Part shown: positions 26,721 through 39,375 of the stretch, in pieces
Numbering within the stretch: position 1 is the first letter of the stretch
Layout of the letters: each line of letters starts with the position of its first letter
Assembly: GCF_036370855.1 (NCBI RefSeq)
Contig: NC_088099.1
Location: forward strand, 137,247,017-137,311,016
Reading direction: 5' to 3'
Source of the DNA: Dromaius novaehollandiae
Taxonomy: Eukaryota > Chordata > Aves > Casuariiformes > Dromaiidae
Length of the DNA: 64,000 bases
The notes under the pieces: model-generated
Database searches by the model: none
Told to the model about the DNA's origin: nothing
Seen by the model: the letters and a program-made list of their open reading frames with translations, nothing else
Program-made: the position numbers and the translations under genes

Positions 26721-28759
26721 GTTAAAGTTCTTCAATCGACTTTTAACAGAACTCCATTTTACAGGTGTAGAGCTACTACAGTATCTTACTTAAACTAGAC
26801 CTAATTATTTTGTTAGGCCAAATATTGAAGTTCCTGTTAGGACATATACATTTTCTCCTAAAAGTGATCTCCATGAGGTGAAAGAACATTTTAAATGATG
26901 TGTTTCTTTTTGGAATGGCTGTGATTATTAAATGAACGGACTACTTCATATAGCTTGTGGGATCTGTTAGGGTGAATTTCTGCCAAGACAGAACTATGTG
27001 ACTTGCTTTCAGCTTTGGACCCAAGGACCGTCTGTTTCCAATAGAAATGAGTTGAGTTACAAGACTCCTGTGACCATGCATATCTTTATGCCTTTCCTTT
27101 TGCTTTAGTGTCCCAGTTTCAGAGAGAACCCTCTAAAATTTCCTGAAAGTGAGAAGGCCATGCCATACTCCATATTGCCTGTAAAGAAGTGGTCATATGC
27201 ATGTTGAAACTTTCTCATGACTTTTCCATAAGCAGATTGTCTTGGAATAACCTGTGTTTAGTTTCTACCAAAGGCTCAAGAGAAAAATCATTGAAATTTT
27301 TGAAACAAGTGCCTGCATCACAAGGCATCACACCACAGGTGTCTGGATTTGCTTTGCAGATAATCGCTGGACATGAGCCCAGCCCCTATTTGTTTCAAAC
27401 TTATCTTCTGTTCATAATACATGTATGAAGACAAGCATTCACTCATAAACTTTCACAGGCTTTAGGTTACACAAGGTAAGACAGTTGGGATCTTGCTCTC
27501 TTTTAACTTAAAAGTGTGAACAAGCTCTTCCATGTGTTGTGCTGATGTTGGATAGATGGGGGGCTGAGGTGTACCTATTAGAAAGACACCAGCACTGCCT
27601 TCTAGAAAGACATGCAAGATCAATGGGACTTGCTGAGTAAAACCTACCCTTAGATCTCCAAGGAAACCTGCAGCTGAGACTTATGCCTCTGAAATCCTGG
27701 TCACAGGAATGCATGGAGCGAGATCAGGCAGCAAATTAGGCCATCTTAGCAATCTTCTAAAGGGTTTCATGCTTGTAGAGAAGATGTTAAGGGTCAAGGA
27801 ATCAGGGAGATTTCTAGAAAGCTCTGGTCAAAAAGCTGACTTGACAGTCATTTCCTTGAGAGAGGTGATGTTTTCTGTACAATAGTTAGACTTGACTTGA
27901 TTTACTTGACTAACTATTTTGAGTTCTGTGTGACTTTGCTGCAGATTGCCTAGCATTCAAGTGCTGGAGTCTTCCTGAGCAGATGGAAAGTTTGAACTCT
28001 TAAGAAAAAATGTACAAATACATCAAAGGTGCGGTTTCTCTTTTTTATTTTGTACTATTTTAGCAAGTTATTAAAATTCCTAGGACTAGATTATAATGCA
28101 TGGAGAACACACTAGTATATTTAAAGATAAATATGTTTCCATTTTCCACACACAGTATTCCATTTAACTCACTGGTAATGTGATATTCCTGCAAACTAAA
28201 AAAGTTGGGACTCAAATTCAGATGAAAAGAATCTCTCTATGATGAACTGCATCTAGAATAACATATCTTGACCTGCACCTGATGTGAAAACCTTACAAAA
28301 GAGTTTCCAGACTAATTTTGTTAAATTACGTTGTGGATGCAAGGTAGGAACCACACTTAGAGTGAAGTAGGATGTAGCCATCTTCTTTGGCTGATGTAAA
28401 CCAGAGTTTTTATCTGAATTTCTGAGTAGAAGAAGCTCTCTAGTCTGTCTAGCTCTTTCAGGTAGAGTTTATTCAGTTTTTTATATAACTGATAAATACT
28501 GAATAAAAAGTAAAATTATTGAAAGAAACTTCATTATTAAGCACAGATATGTTATTGTCAGGGAAAAAAATAAAAGTAAAAGTGCAGATGACCCACAACG
28601 AAGGCTTTGTGATTTGAAAGTGAGCAAATATTTTAAGGTCTTGTGTTTTTTTTAAGGTTTAGTGTATAGTCTTACTAAGGTTAGTGATTTACTAAATTAT
28701 GTTGTTCCTCAGCTCTGTTACTATCTTTTTCTATCCTACTTCCCTCTGCTTTTCTATAG

Positions 28760-28873
28760 ATAAACAAGCTGGAGGCTTGCCTTAGGCAGGAAGGATGCAT
28801 AGATGATAATGGGACTCTATGGAAGGAAAGTGAACACTGGAGGAAGGAAGACTGCATTAGCTGTAGCTGTAAG
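28760..28873 (+). pseudogene. PXDNL: VWC-domain exon of the peroxidasin-like gene, itself intact
   Basis: The exon is 114 nt (38 codons), open throughout, phase 0 at both ends, with acceptor AG at 28758-28759 and strong donor GTATGT at 28874. It starts INKLEACLRQEGCIDDNG and ends WRKEDCISCSCK. The human PXDN exon is also 38 residues, starting IKKLESRLSTTEC and ending WKKDACTICECK, so it aligns without gaps. The VWC cysteines (C-x-x-C-x-C near the end and the upstream Cys) are kept, and an extra Cys sits at residue 7. In peroxidasin this piece is the end of the coiled segment used in trimer assembly plus the first half of the VWC domain. It lies about 20 kb after the last peroxidase exon. It is listed under the pseudogene because the upstream exons are broken; the exon alone shows no defect and could still be spliced. 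Confidence 0.9.
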
Positions 28874-31469
28874 GTATGTGTTGTTGAGAGTTCCTCTACT
28901 ATTTATTTTTCTCTTTCCTCCATTACAATGCCAGCTGAATCTACTCACGGTGTTGGATTAAGGAAGGAAAGTTTTCTTGCAACTTTCTATGGTGTAGGGA
29001 CAGTAGGGAATACAAACCTGTTGGAGAAATTCTGTGAGCATTAGCCATAATCATGAATAAACAAATGGAAAACAAATTGAGCTTGATTTTCTTCTGCAGT
29101 TGGCTTGTGCTGTGAGAATGAAGTTTCCATTTTGATGCTGTTGTGCGTATTTTTCTTGAAAGTTCTTCAGTAAAATAACTATGGGAGGTAAAAGTTTTAT
29201 TTTGCTCTCTCTCTGAAAAGTAAACTAACTATATAGTAACAGTATAGTAACCTTCTTGTCCCTAGCTAGCTGTAAGAATAAATATAGCATCTACTTTAAT
29301 TCACAAAAGCTTTGTGTTGTATTTGGCATGAAATTTATACAGTGCAGACAAACAACAATAGCTCTTTATGCCTCTTGTGTTTTGTTTATTTCCCTTAGGA
29401 CCTGGCTGAGGAGATATAAAAATCTTTTGAACATCCTCTGTACAAAATCATCCTCTAGTCTTAGAAATTAAATAGTCCTTGCATCCTCCATGCATCTCTG
29501 TACACCTCAAAAACACCAGCTTCCAAGACTTGCTTGTGTGGAATGTCTTAAAGATCACGGGTCCCATGTCTTCATGTTTCTTTCATATACATGAGGAGAT
29601 GAAACTACTGTATCCCAGCAGAATTGCTCATATACCATTATTAAGTAGGGGACTTCTGTAAGATACAGAAGAGTTTCTAATTAAGAGTGTTAGTTGTCCA
29701 TCTTGTTTGAATGTTTTTGAAAGTTATCTAAATAATTTCTATGTGCCTTGTTGGACCTTTGGCTTCAATACCGGTTGGCTTAAGATTTTTTTACTGTAAA
29801 CCATAAAGATTCATCATTTTCTATTTTGTTACTCAGAGGTTTCTCATACTTTTTTTTTCATATGGTCTTTTGCCATATTACACATGTATATTGGTAATTG
29901 ATCCTACCATGATAATGAAATAAAAGATATGTACTATGTAGCTTGAAAGGAGTTTTTATTAATTACTTGATTTCTGTCATTGACAGCCAAGCACCATTCT
30001 TTATCATTGTTAACATATAGCTTTATCAAGTTATGCTATCAAGTTAACTAAATACAAGATCTACAAGCAACAACTATAGTAATATTCAGGTATGCTACGT
30101 ACCTCAGGAATAAACAAAACTTGGATGTTTATATATACAAATGGTGCTAAAAGATATACCCGAAATATGACTTCACAGTTTGCATTACACAAATATAAAA
30201 CCATTTTCAAAATCAATTTTCTATTGTTGCTTTGAACATTCAGTTTGAATTTTGAAATCTTTAAGAACTTATCTATATTGTCCTGACTGTTAAAAAAAAA
30301 AAGGAGAAGAAAAGTCTAATACAGAGACTGTGGAATGGGCAACATTTAAGAAGTTGCAGTTTCTACTGTTAACCTGCTTTCCATAATTTAGATTCTCATC
30401 TAGGTATCCACAGATGTGTGTAACTGGCCTAGCTTAGATTTTACACATGGCTAATTCAAAATAGCTTAACTGAAATCACTGCACATTTATTGCTACAATT
30501 TGGAAAGTAATTGGATAAAAGTGAATAGTGAATCTCAAAAATAAAAAATAAATAAATAAAAGCTCTAGAAATGAAATGGGTGGGGTGAGCACCTAAATTA
30601 TTCAGCATCAGAATCATTTTGTTCTTGATATTGCCACTGTGGGGAGCTGTAGTTATTTTTACAGATTCATTCAGTTCAAATTCCAATGTTGCTTTGAGAC
30701 AACTGGTGTGTGGCTGATGCCCGGAAAACTGCTGTGTTTGAAATTCCAGGTCTCACAATGAACACTGGAAGAACTGTTGGCCAAAAAAGGTCAAAAGGAA
30801 ATATAAATTTGAGACATAAAGTCACTCAAGGCATGACTGTCACTGAAAAGCATAGCAATAATATTGTTTTGGCTTTGAATTTAAGTACCATTCGATTATA
30901 GGAAAAATCTTCTTGATGTGTTTTGGCAGTAAAAATGCGTATTATAAATGTTCTTTCACGCAAAAAATTTATTCACAAATTTTTAGTGGTCAGAAGTAGA
31001 AATATGGTATTCTCCAAGCATAATTCAATTATAAAGGAGAAAGAAAAGAGTTCTTGAGATATATGTCTATTAATATAGTTATTTTTTAAATCACAAGATT
31101 TTTTTCTCCTTACTTGATTTCATGTTATTTGTTTCAAACTACTGAGGAAAAATAAATGTTTTAAATTTCATAATTCAAAGTTAAAATAGTGTATTATAAA
31201 TGCTGATGTAGGTCAGGCATTTGTTAAATTATATTTTGTAACAGTATTTTGACAGAAGCTTTGGTATTCTGGTGATCTTTTCAATTAAAAGAAGCATCTT
31301 CAAGCACAGCATTGTTTTTGAACAATGTGGCTTCTGTAGTATTTCAATGTAGGTATTTGTGTGTGTCTATAGAGGAAATCAGAGGTATAATTTAGCCTCT
31401 TACAATTGTGAATAATCACGAGGAAATAAATGATAGTTCAGGGATAAGGTGACAATTCAATATTCTGTA

Positions 31470-31560
31470 TGCATTAATATTCATTTGCAAGTTAATATAC
31501 ATTGCTATTAAATTATGCAAATGTAGGAGGAAATGGCAGCACATTCCTATATCTCTTTGG
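31470..31560. promoter_or_regulatory. Octamer (POU) motif cluster, candidate element
   Basis: A perfect octamer ATGCAAAT at 31515-31522 is preceded by a near-inverted copy, ATTTGCAA, at 31493-31500, with ATTA cores between. Such pairs can occur by chance in AT-rich DNA. Confidence 0.2.
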
Positions 31561-32700
31561 GTTTAAACAAGTATACCTGCTTAAGCATGCAGGTAAGTAC
31601 TTTGCAGAATAAGCTAGTTGATCTATGGAATGGCAGATTTTGTCAGAATTCAATTAGAATGAAAGATCATAAGACAAGATAATCTTGGTTCTATATCTTT
31701 TTCTTTTCAAAAAATACTTTCAAAAGGTCCATCAGAATTATTCACATTGAAATATAGGTTAGGTGCCCAGCTCACAAATGCTTTTCTTACTGGCATCACT
31801 TATTAAGGACAGAATATTAATTCAAGCAGAACACCCAATGAACATTACTTGTTGTTTTATGTATAATGTGATGATTATATCTATCCTCCCTCCTATAGCA
31901 GCATGTCCTTCACTACTGATTCAGAAGCTGGAGTTAATTTTCTTAGGAGCAGAATCAAATCCCAAAGGGCTGTAATTACATCTCCAGAGAAAAATGAGAT
32001 GGGATCTTACGGATGTTATAGTGCAAGATGAGCTCGTAGGAAGGAGGTTCATATTACAGCTTTCTGCCTCGGTAGCTTGGAGCTTCCCTTTCTTTATGAC
32101 ATTTTCCAGCGCAAGTCAAAAAGTGATCACTGCAACATGATGGGTCAAAATCTGTGAAATGAATTCTCTTTTCCTCCAGACCTCAATAGTTAAGTGTGAG
32201 AATTCAAAAACTTTCTTCATGTTATATTTCACATTAACCAGCAGTCACCAGGGATCCAAGGCATTGAATAAATGGTGAAAAACATTGGGATCTTTCTCTT
32301 ATTCCTAAGAATATGACCTTCCCAAAGGACTAACTAGTTGAGTAAGTGGGGATGAATACATTTTTTCTAATATCCATGTAATACCAATTTTGTGGGTGTG
32401 TGTGGGGGAACCTTCAGTCCCAACTACCACAATATATATTTCTTTAATTATTACACCTGAAAAACCCCAATAATTCATAAGGAAATTATCTTTTTCTATT
32501 TAATTTTTCCTTCCCTCTGGATACCATAAGGAATATTTTACCTAAAATAATATATATTATTATATATCAAGATATTTCCATATTTAGCAAAAGAAAAAGA
32601 TAGATATGATGAGTTTATAGCTCGATATGTGTATTAACCATTCTGAGCAATGCAAATTTCCTTCATAGTTTAGGTAGTGATGAATATTTCTTATGAAAGT

Positions 32701-32730
32701 ACTTTTATTCATATGACTTTTATTCATATG
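32701..32730. repeat. 15-bp perfect tandem duplication
   Basis: acttttattcatatg occurs twice with no mismatch. Confidence 0.9.
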
Positions 32731-34369
32731 ACTGAATCATTCATCCTGGGAAAGAAAATAGCAATAATTTTTACATATGGAAAGGTTAGACTAATCAAAA
32801 TACAATATAATTTAGGCCATATGTGTATAGCCTATCTGTGCAAGAACAAGATTTTTTTTTGTTACTGAAGGACTTTTGTTAACAGAGCTAATTTATAAGT
32901 TTAATTTTGAACTTTTTTCATATAAATATATATACATATTCACTAACAAGCAATATAATACTGAAAGAAATAATAGAAGAATCTGAGGAATGTGAAGAAT
33001 TGGAGATATTAATGCTGGACTTCCATTACACATGAGTTTCTGTCTAGTTTTATTGTCCTTAGGTCTCATAGAATATTTTATATCTGTCTGAAAACAGCAT
33101 CTGATTTTCATCTGATTATTCATCCTATTTTGTGCAAGATAAAAGCATTGCTCCACAGTTTGAGATCCTAAATAGTTTTTAGTGACTATTTGCTAAGGAT
33201 AAAATTAGTAGGAAAGGCCTTTTCTGGTCTTTATGGAAAGGACGATTCTTACAAGAGGGTGTCCAAATTGATTTCAGGCAATACAAACACATACTGTAAT
33301 AAAAAGCCAGATTCAATACAATTATCAGATCTCCCTCAGCCAGAGCTAGTGTAACATCACCAATACTGCTTAAGAAATCCATCCCTCTCAGATATCTGTA
33401 GCACAGTCAGCTGGAGCTCTGTTAGTAAATTTATACAGTTATATGCAGTTTCTGCAGCTTTGAAATCTAACACTGCAATCCTTTAAGTAGTTTCCAATTA
33501 CTGATCTGTTTAATCTTGGACGCTGGAATTCTAAGTGCACTGAAAACTGCCCCTAAAAACGAATGCTTCCACAAACAATTACACTAAGTAAGAAACGTTA
33601 TTTATTTGACAAGTGTTAGAGTCCATTGACATGACTTGTGTGTTCTCCCCTCCATCCCACTGCAGAAATCTGTGATTTCACAAATGAAACCTCATTGTAA
33701 TATCCTCTTTCTCATGCAAAGGATGAGAACTTTAGGAAAAATCTCAATTTCATGGGTGCTACCCAGCCAAAAAGTCTTTAATCATAGCCATTCGGCAGTG
33801 GAAGGTATATGTTGGCAACACATTGAAAAGACCAGTACTTACTAAGAAGTTAACAATTTTTTATTTTAGGTCACTTTGAATGAAAGAAGTAAGATATGCA
33901 TAAGAATAAGTATAGTAACTTATTCTTTCTTGAGAGAAGAGATGAAGAAAAGAAATTGTAGGAATACAGTCATGTTGGAGTATTTTGCATTACTAAAGTC
34001 AAGGTTATTATTTGTCAAAGAATATAGTAATATTTGCATGACAGTAATGCCCAAAGGCACAAATTGTGAGATCAAGGCCCTGTTGTGCTCAACAAAGTGC
34101 ATATTCATAATAAGAGACAGTCTCCAGGCCCCAAATCTGGCAACCTAAATAGTTAATGCCAGAGAACAGAGGTGGAATGATTGCTCTGTAGTAACACAAT
34201 AGGAGAATGGCTAAACAAAGAGGCAAATGAGGGTCTGCTGAATTCTAGTTGAATGTATTATAACCATAAGATCACCCTGAAGCATTGTGGCTAATAGGAG
34301 ATTCAAGTAACAATGTTGCTTTGGCACATAGATGGTCTCCAAGTGCTCTAGTTCATTGTGCCTGCACAA

Positions 34370-34540
34370 TAGAGCAATCATAATAAGCAAAGCAAGAGAT
34401 TATTTTAAAATCAGATTACCAGCTAGCATTTGTAACATGCAAGTTGCTAATTGATTATTGTAATTATTACCCCTTTCAGTATTATTCCCTTTTATAAAGC
34501 GCAGCATCAAATCATTTGCACAGGTAAGGAGGTTCCACTA
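34370..34540. promoter_or_regulatory. Homeodomain-motif-rich block, candidate noncoding element
   Basis: Contains gctaattgattattgtaatt and related TAAT cores together with agattaccagctagc, in sequence free of simple repeats. Appearance-based call only. Confidence 0.15.
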
Positions 34541-37500
34541 TGTAGTAACCCTCTGCTTTAACACAGATGATCAAGTGTGTGCCATAAAGCAAGCAGCTTA
34601 ATCAGTGTGGAAGATTAGTTGTATGCCAAGGAAGATTCATATTCATCTTTTGTATTAAAGTATTTTACTGTGATTTGACTGTTTCTTTATGTATATTATT
34701 TATAATGGAAGATGTTTATGTTCCCTGATTGTAAAATAATGGCTGGGTGAGAGCTGTTGAAAATAACTACCAAACACAAATGTATTGTTTACAACAGAAT
34801 GGCAACCGCATTGACAACTTAGCATAACAAAGGCTTAATGTACAAATGAGATTAAATATCTGTTTTCTCAAAGCTTAACATACACTGGGAAAAATCAGTG
34901 CCAACTTTATACACAGATTTTGCACCGGTAACTGTATTGTTTAGGTTTGGGAGTGTTTTCTTTTCTTAATCTAGCATATTTATGCCAATAGTAATTTTTA
35001 ATCAATTTTATTTGATTGGTCTTGATGTCTTATTAGAGGACCTGAGCAACTTTTTTAAATGTTAGTTGAGTTTCTAAACTTCTTATCTGGTAAAGAAATA
35101 TAGTAGAGAGTATTTTTAGCCTATAAATGCTACGTATGAGCAGCCGCAAAAAGCAGCGTAGCAGTCTGTAGGTCAAATCAATACATAATTTTATGACAGT
35201 TTCTGGCACTTCAGGAAATTATTTAGAAGTGATAGTTTTGAGTTTCTCCATGCAGAACTGATGAGCTGTTTCCTTGGGTGAATTAATTTCCATGTCACAG
35301 AAGCTGTGTACTTAGATACTAGATTTGTAAATGGTCTGCTAGTACACCTGAGATACAAATAGGAAGTTTATAATAGGTATCCAGCGTGCTTTCACAGCAA
35401 CATCTGCAATAACATCTAAAGAATATTATGGAAGTTTGTGCTATAAGCCTAATATTCTTAAAATCTGCTATTTTTAGGAGCAGCAGCAGCTGCTACAACA
35501 AAACTTCCAATTATCACTAGAACGGTGCTAACTATCCTCCTAAATCTATGAACGTAACAATGTTTTTCATCTCCTCCCACTCTGTTTTTTTTCCTTTTTT
35601 AAAATAAATCATTCACAATAATAAATGTTTGAAGATTAAGAGCCTGATATCTTTTTAGATGAAGATTATTAGGTTGAAAAAAATGTAAATATGTTCAAGG
35701 TATACATTAAAGCATAAATACCTTTAATCTTTAGGCAAGCCACCATAATGTAAAGTGTAGCTCTTTACAGTAACAGAATTGGAGATAAAATCAGATATGA
35801 GCTTGGGAATCTAGAGAATGAAGCACAGCCTTGACTAATTTTTCTTAGCTTGAATTAAGCTTTTAGCTTTCATGTAAAGAACACCAGTATCCTACAAAAA
35901 GGATGGTCCTTTTGGGTGATAATTTAAAGCTTCCAGCCTCACATACTTAAACAGACCACTAGAGCTTCCATCTGTGTTTTTCCAGCATTAGTTGTCATGG
36001 CTTCTTCTATTTTCTAAAAATAAAACATTTACAAGCGTAACTTTTGCTAGTGGGAAAAAAGCTGGGTTTAGAAAGCTCTGGCCCTATGTGTCAAGCAGTT
36101 AGTGACAAGCAATAAGAGCAATGTGTTGAAAAAATTAATAAAGCAAAAGATTTGCCTACTCTTGATGTGTCTGTATAATAGCTCTGTACACTCTTGCAAT
36201 GATGTTCATTTAGGTTAATGTGCTGAGGGGTTTGTATAGGTTCTTGACTTTTACTTTCACTAGATTTGCTCTGGTTAGGATGTACTTTGTGCTGCTGACT
36301 TCCTGGGCACATATGAGGTAGAAACTGTAGCCAGTACATGTTTGTATCAACAGTGACCACAGATTTTGGATTTGTTCATACAAAATAGTCTAGACCTGAC
36401 AGTTTAGCACCTGTAGCCGCATTGACTTCATTTAGATAGTTGGGGTTGTGGTTTTAGCCCTCTCTGAAAATTTTTGAAGTGGAGCACCTGTGAACTGAGG
36501 ACCTAGAGTCCTTTACTATTTTTTGTTTAATATTAGTCTGTAGATATTAAAAACGGAGAGCAAATCTGTTTCAAATTTCTTCTGAATCTCAGCCCCTTGG
36601 AATTCAAATCTTTGGGCACCGTTCTAGTGCTGGATATGGGAAATGCATACACTGAGATATTTATTCCATCAGCTACTCCATCTAGTATCACTGGCCATGA
36701 GAGCTCTGTGATTTCGTTTTTCTTTTTTTCCCTTTCTGACTGTCTCCTGGACAATCTTATTGTTCATATGTATGTAAACTTCATAGTAATGTATCTACAT
36801 GCAATTTATCTCTCTTGAAAGTTGAAGAATAATAGCATTAAATCAACTGCCCATCAAATTTGAGTTTTAGAATATTATTTACTTCTGCTTATTTGGAAAT
36901 GAACCTAGTACTGACCTTGTGAAAATCAGGCAGAAGTATGAGTCATAGCCCTGTAGATTTATTTGTATTTATTTGTCAGTAGGCTGGACTTCTGGAAGAC
37001 AAAAGATTTTTCTTTTTCTTTTTTCCTCACATCTAATTTCTCACTGTTCTAGGGATCATTTCTCTACTTCAGCAGGATAACTGCATGCATTATTTCATGA
37101 AAACTAGTAATGTTTTGGATAGAATACTTAACTCAAGTGTTAAGACAGCCAGTCCTAATTCTTTCATTTAGCTTTCTGTGAAAGATTTGCTTGTTAGCTA
37201 TACTTTCAGATGCTATTGTCTTTGGATGATTACTGTAGTGATCTGAAACAATGCAGTGCAATATTCCTCTAAATACCTTATAGTCAAAAGAGCAATCCAC
37301 AGTAAAATTTAATAGTGTATTTGCTATCAAGTTCAAGGATATACTGAAGACTGCAGGGTGAAAAGGAGGTTTTCAGTTGCGTGGCTCGTTTTGTAGTTAT
37401 GCTTGCAATAAATGTCTATTTTTGGTGAAAGGCTGCCTTGCTGTCCAATTCTGTGGGATCACTATATGAAATCCATGGTGGACTTAATTTTCTTAAGTAA

Positions 37501-37754
37501 TATGGGCAGCTTTGTATTGTTATGATTGTTTTTATAGTGACAAAAATAAGGATCTTTTGGGCTATTAAGTACTTTGAAACCTTTGTTTTCACCAAGTCAC
37601 TACAGGGTCAGATATTTTCATCACAAAAGTAATCAGAGGAGGTCTCTGATGAAGAGCAAGTAAATATCCTCATTTATTGTAAGGGTGATGAGGCAGATGG
37701 CAGTCTTATGGGTCGGTTGGTTAGAGCTGCTAGAAAAATGAACTATGCAGTTGT

Positions 37755-37781
37755 AAAAAAAAAACAAAACAAAACAAAAAA
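37755..37781. repeat. A-rich (AAAAC)n repeat
   Basis: An A run followed by three AAAAC units. It may be a decayed poly(A) tail, but no retroelement body is recognisable upstream. Confidence 0.85.
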
Positions 37782-39219
37782 TCCCTTTAATGAATGCTTC
37801 ATAGGAAACAGAAACTCAGCAGAATGGCTGGATTTGAATAGGCAAAGAACGTCAGGCCTGCTTTTATCATGACACTATATGCATTAGTAAAAGCAACTGG
37901 ATGGTTTTCTCTAAGATTGGGTTATATCAGAATGGTTGAGCGGCTCAGAGAAAATGAAGTTTTATTTGGGTCTGTTTCTGAGGAAAGCACTCAGAGGAAG
38001 TGGTAACTGAGCCATTTACAGTGGAATGTTCTAATTAAAACTGATTATTTGAAATTACATTTTCTAATGGATTATATCAATTTTGACAACATTTCATCTG
38101 AGAAAATAAAAAAGCAAATGAAGCTGAAATGATTTTTTAATGGAAAAAGTTACATGTTAATTTTAAAATGATTTTTGAAACAACATGATATTCTATTTTT
38201 GCATGTTACAAAGAATGAAAAAGTCAAATAACTCAAAAGTGAAATGACAACCTTTACAGATATAAAATTCTTCCACTGACAGTCATCACATCCTCCTCCC
38301 CTGAACATTTTTCAGGAAATTTTTAAAAATGGTATTTTTCTACTTGTTTCAACAGAAGAGTTTTAAAATCAGAAAACAATTGGGAATGGAAAATTTTATT
38401 CCAAGTCAGCCCCAGAAAGCAGAGAACAAATATCTCTTTGAGATATGTTTGAATATGATTACCCAATACATTACTAAGTTGTGCTTTTATTAATTATAGA
38501 TTTGAATTATGAGTAATATCACATCTTTCCATGACAGTTTTGCATTGAGGCATTGTGGTAACTTCTAGTATATTTGACTGTGTATTTGAAAATGTGGTGA
38601 ATAAGATTAAGGACTTCTCTTCATCCCAAGACTGACTCAGGTAGACCTCTTCTTCTGCCTCTGTTTTGACTCCTGTTCACGCACATCAAAGTTAAACTAA
38701 GAGTTCCAAGATGAGCTGCTAGGACCCCATATGCTTTTGACACTGCATTAATGCTACTGATGAAGCAGATCAAGACTCACTCCATGCTGTGCATCACAGA
38801 TTTGTTCCCCAGTGTTGTCTCACACAAGCTAACCTAATTTATCTAACCTAGGTCAAGATGTGTAAGTTTAGTATGCATATGTATTAAGTCCTGCAGCCCT
38901 GGTTGCCTGATCAGCCAGATCAAGGACCTGCAAGAACATATCACGGCTCCTTTCCCACTTGCTGAAGTTCACAGAAATCCTGTGGAAATCAGAATATGAG
39001 GAGCAGGAGTAGTACGCACCTAGGTCTCCCCCTGGAGTTTTGGGTGGGACTGGAGGGTGCTCCTATGTCCCACAGCACAAACATGGCCTGAATGTACTCC
39101 CTTAAGGTAACAGTCACAATAATATCTAAGGTTATGTCTCTACTGCAATCGCAAATGAGCTGTAGTGTTTTCAAGCTACCTTAATTTAATTGAAATGTCA
39201 AACAACTGTGAAGTTGTGG

Positions 39220-39375
39220 TAACTGATGTACATACTAGCTGCTAGTCATAATTGCCCACGACTAGCTGATAATGAAGCTGATAATAATTTAATTTTGTAA
39301 TTATTGATACATGAGATAATCAAATTCTAGCTAGCCCTTGCTTGCTTAAGCATAGTGCAAGCAAATTTATGATTT
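39220..39375. promoter_or_regulatory. TAAT-rich block with internal repeats, candidate noncoding element
   Basis: Two copies of agctgataat (about 39263-39285), followed by TAAT cores (ataatttaatt, gtaattattg) and gataatc. Also paired gcttgcttaagc/gtgcaagc text around 39340-39362. Function unknown. Confidence 0.15.

Larger units (their letters stand above)
19237..28759. other. Second half of the 20-kb intron
   Basis: AT-rich, with poly(A)/poly(T) tracts and the candidate element at 26235-26720. Short open frames here (for example 21498-21848 minus, 24272-24607 plus) have no recognisable domains. It ends in the acceptor of the VWC exon. Confidence 0.55.
1348..28873 (+). pseudogene. PXDNL: Peroxidasin-like gene, 3' part, disabled in place
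   Basis: Four segments on the + strand match consecutive C-terminal parts of peroxidasin: the large peroxidase-domain exon, a short exon, the exon ending the heme-peroxidase domain, and the VWC exon. Their order is correct, introns lie between them, and splice sites survive at 1346-1347 (AG), 2751 (GTGAGT), 5291-5292 (AG), 8344-8345 (AG), 28758-28759 (AG) and 28874 (GTATGT). This excludes a processed retrocopy. Peroxidasins are secreted LRR-Ig-peroxidase-VWC proteins; PXDN uses hypobromous acid to form sulfilimine cross-links in collagen IV. The first three exons contain several stops and frameshifts. Upstream LRR and Ig exons would lie before the window. PXDNL is preferred over PXDN because PXDN is the conserved active paralogue in vertebrates; this choice is inference, not read from the sequence. 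The exon preceding the VWC exon and the terminal exon were not found. Confidence 0.88.

Noticed and set aside
29095..29160. Possible next VWC exon just after the intact one (acceptor cttctgcag, then NEVSILMLLC against GQVTCFVEAC)
   Set aside because: Only scattered conservative matches and no downstream Cys pattern; too weak to call.
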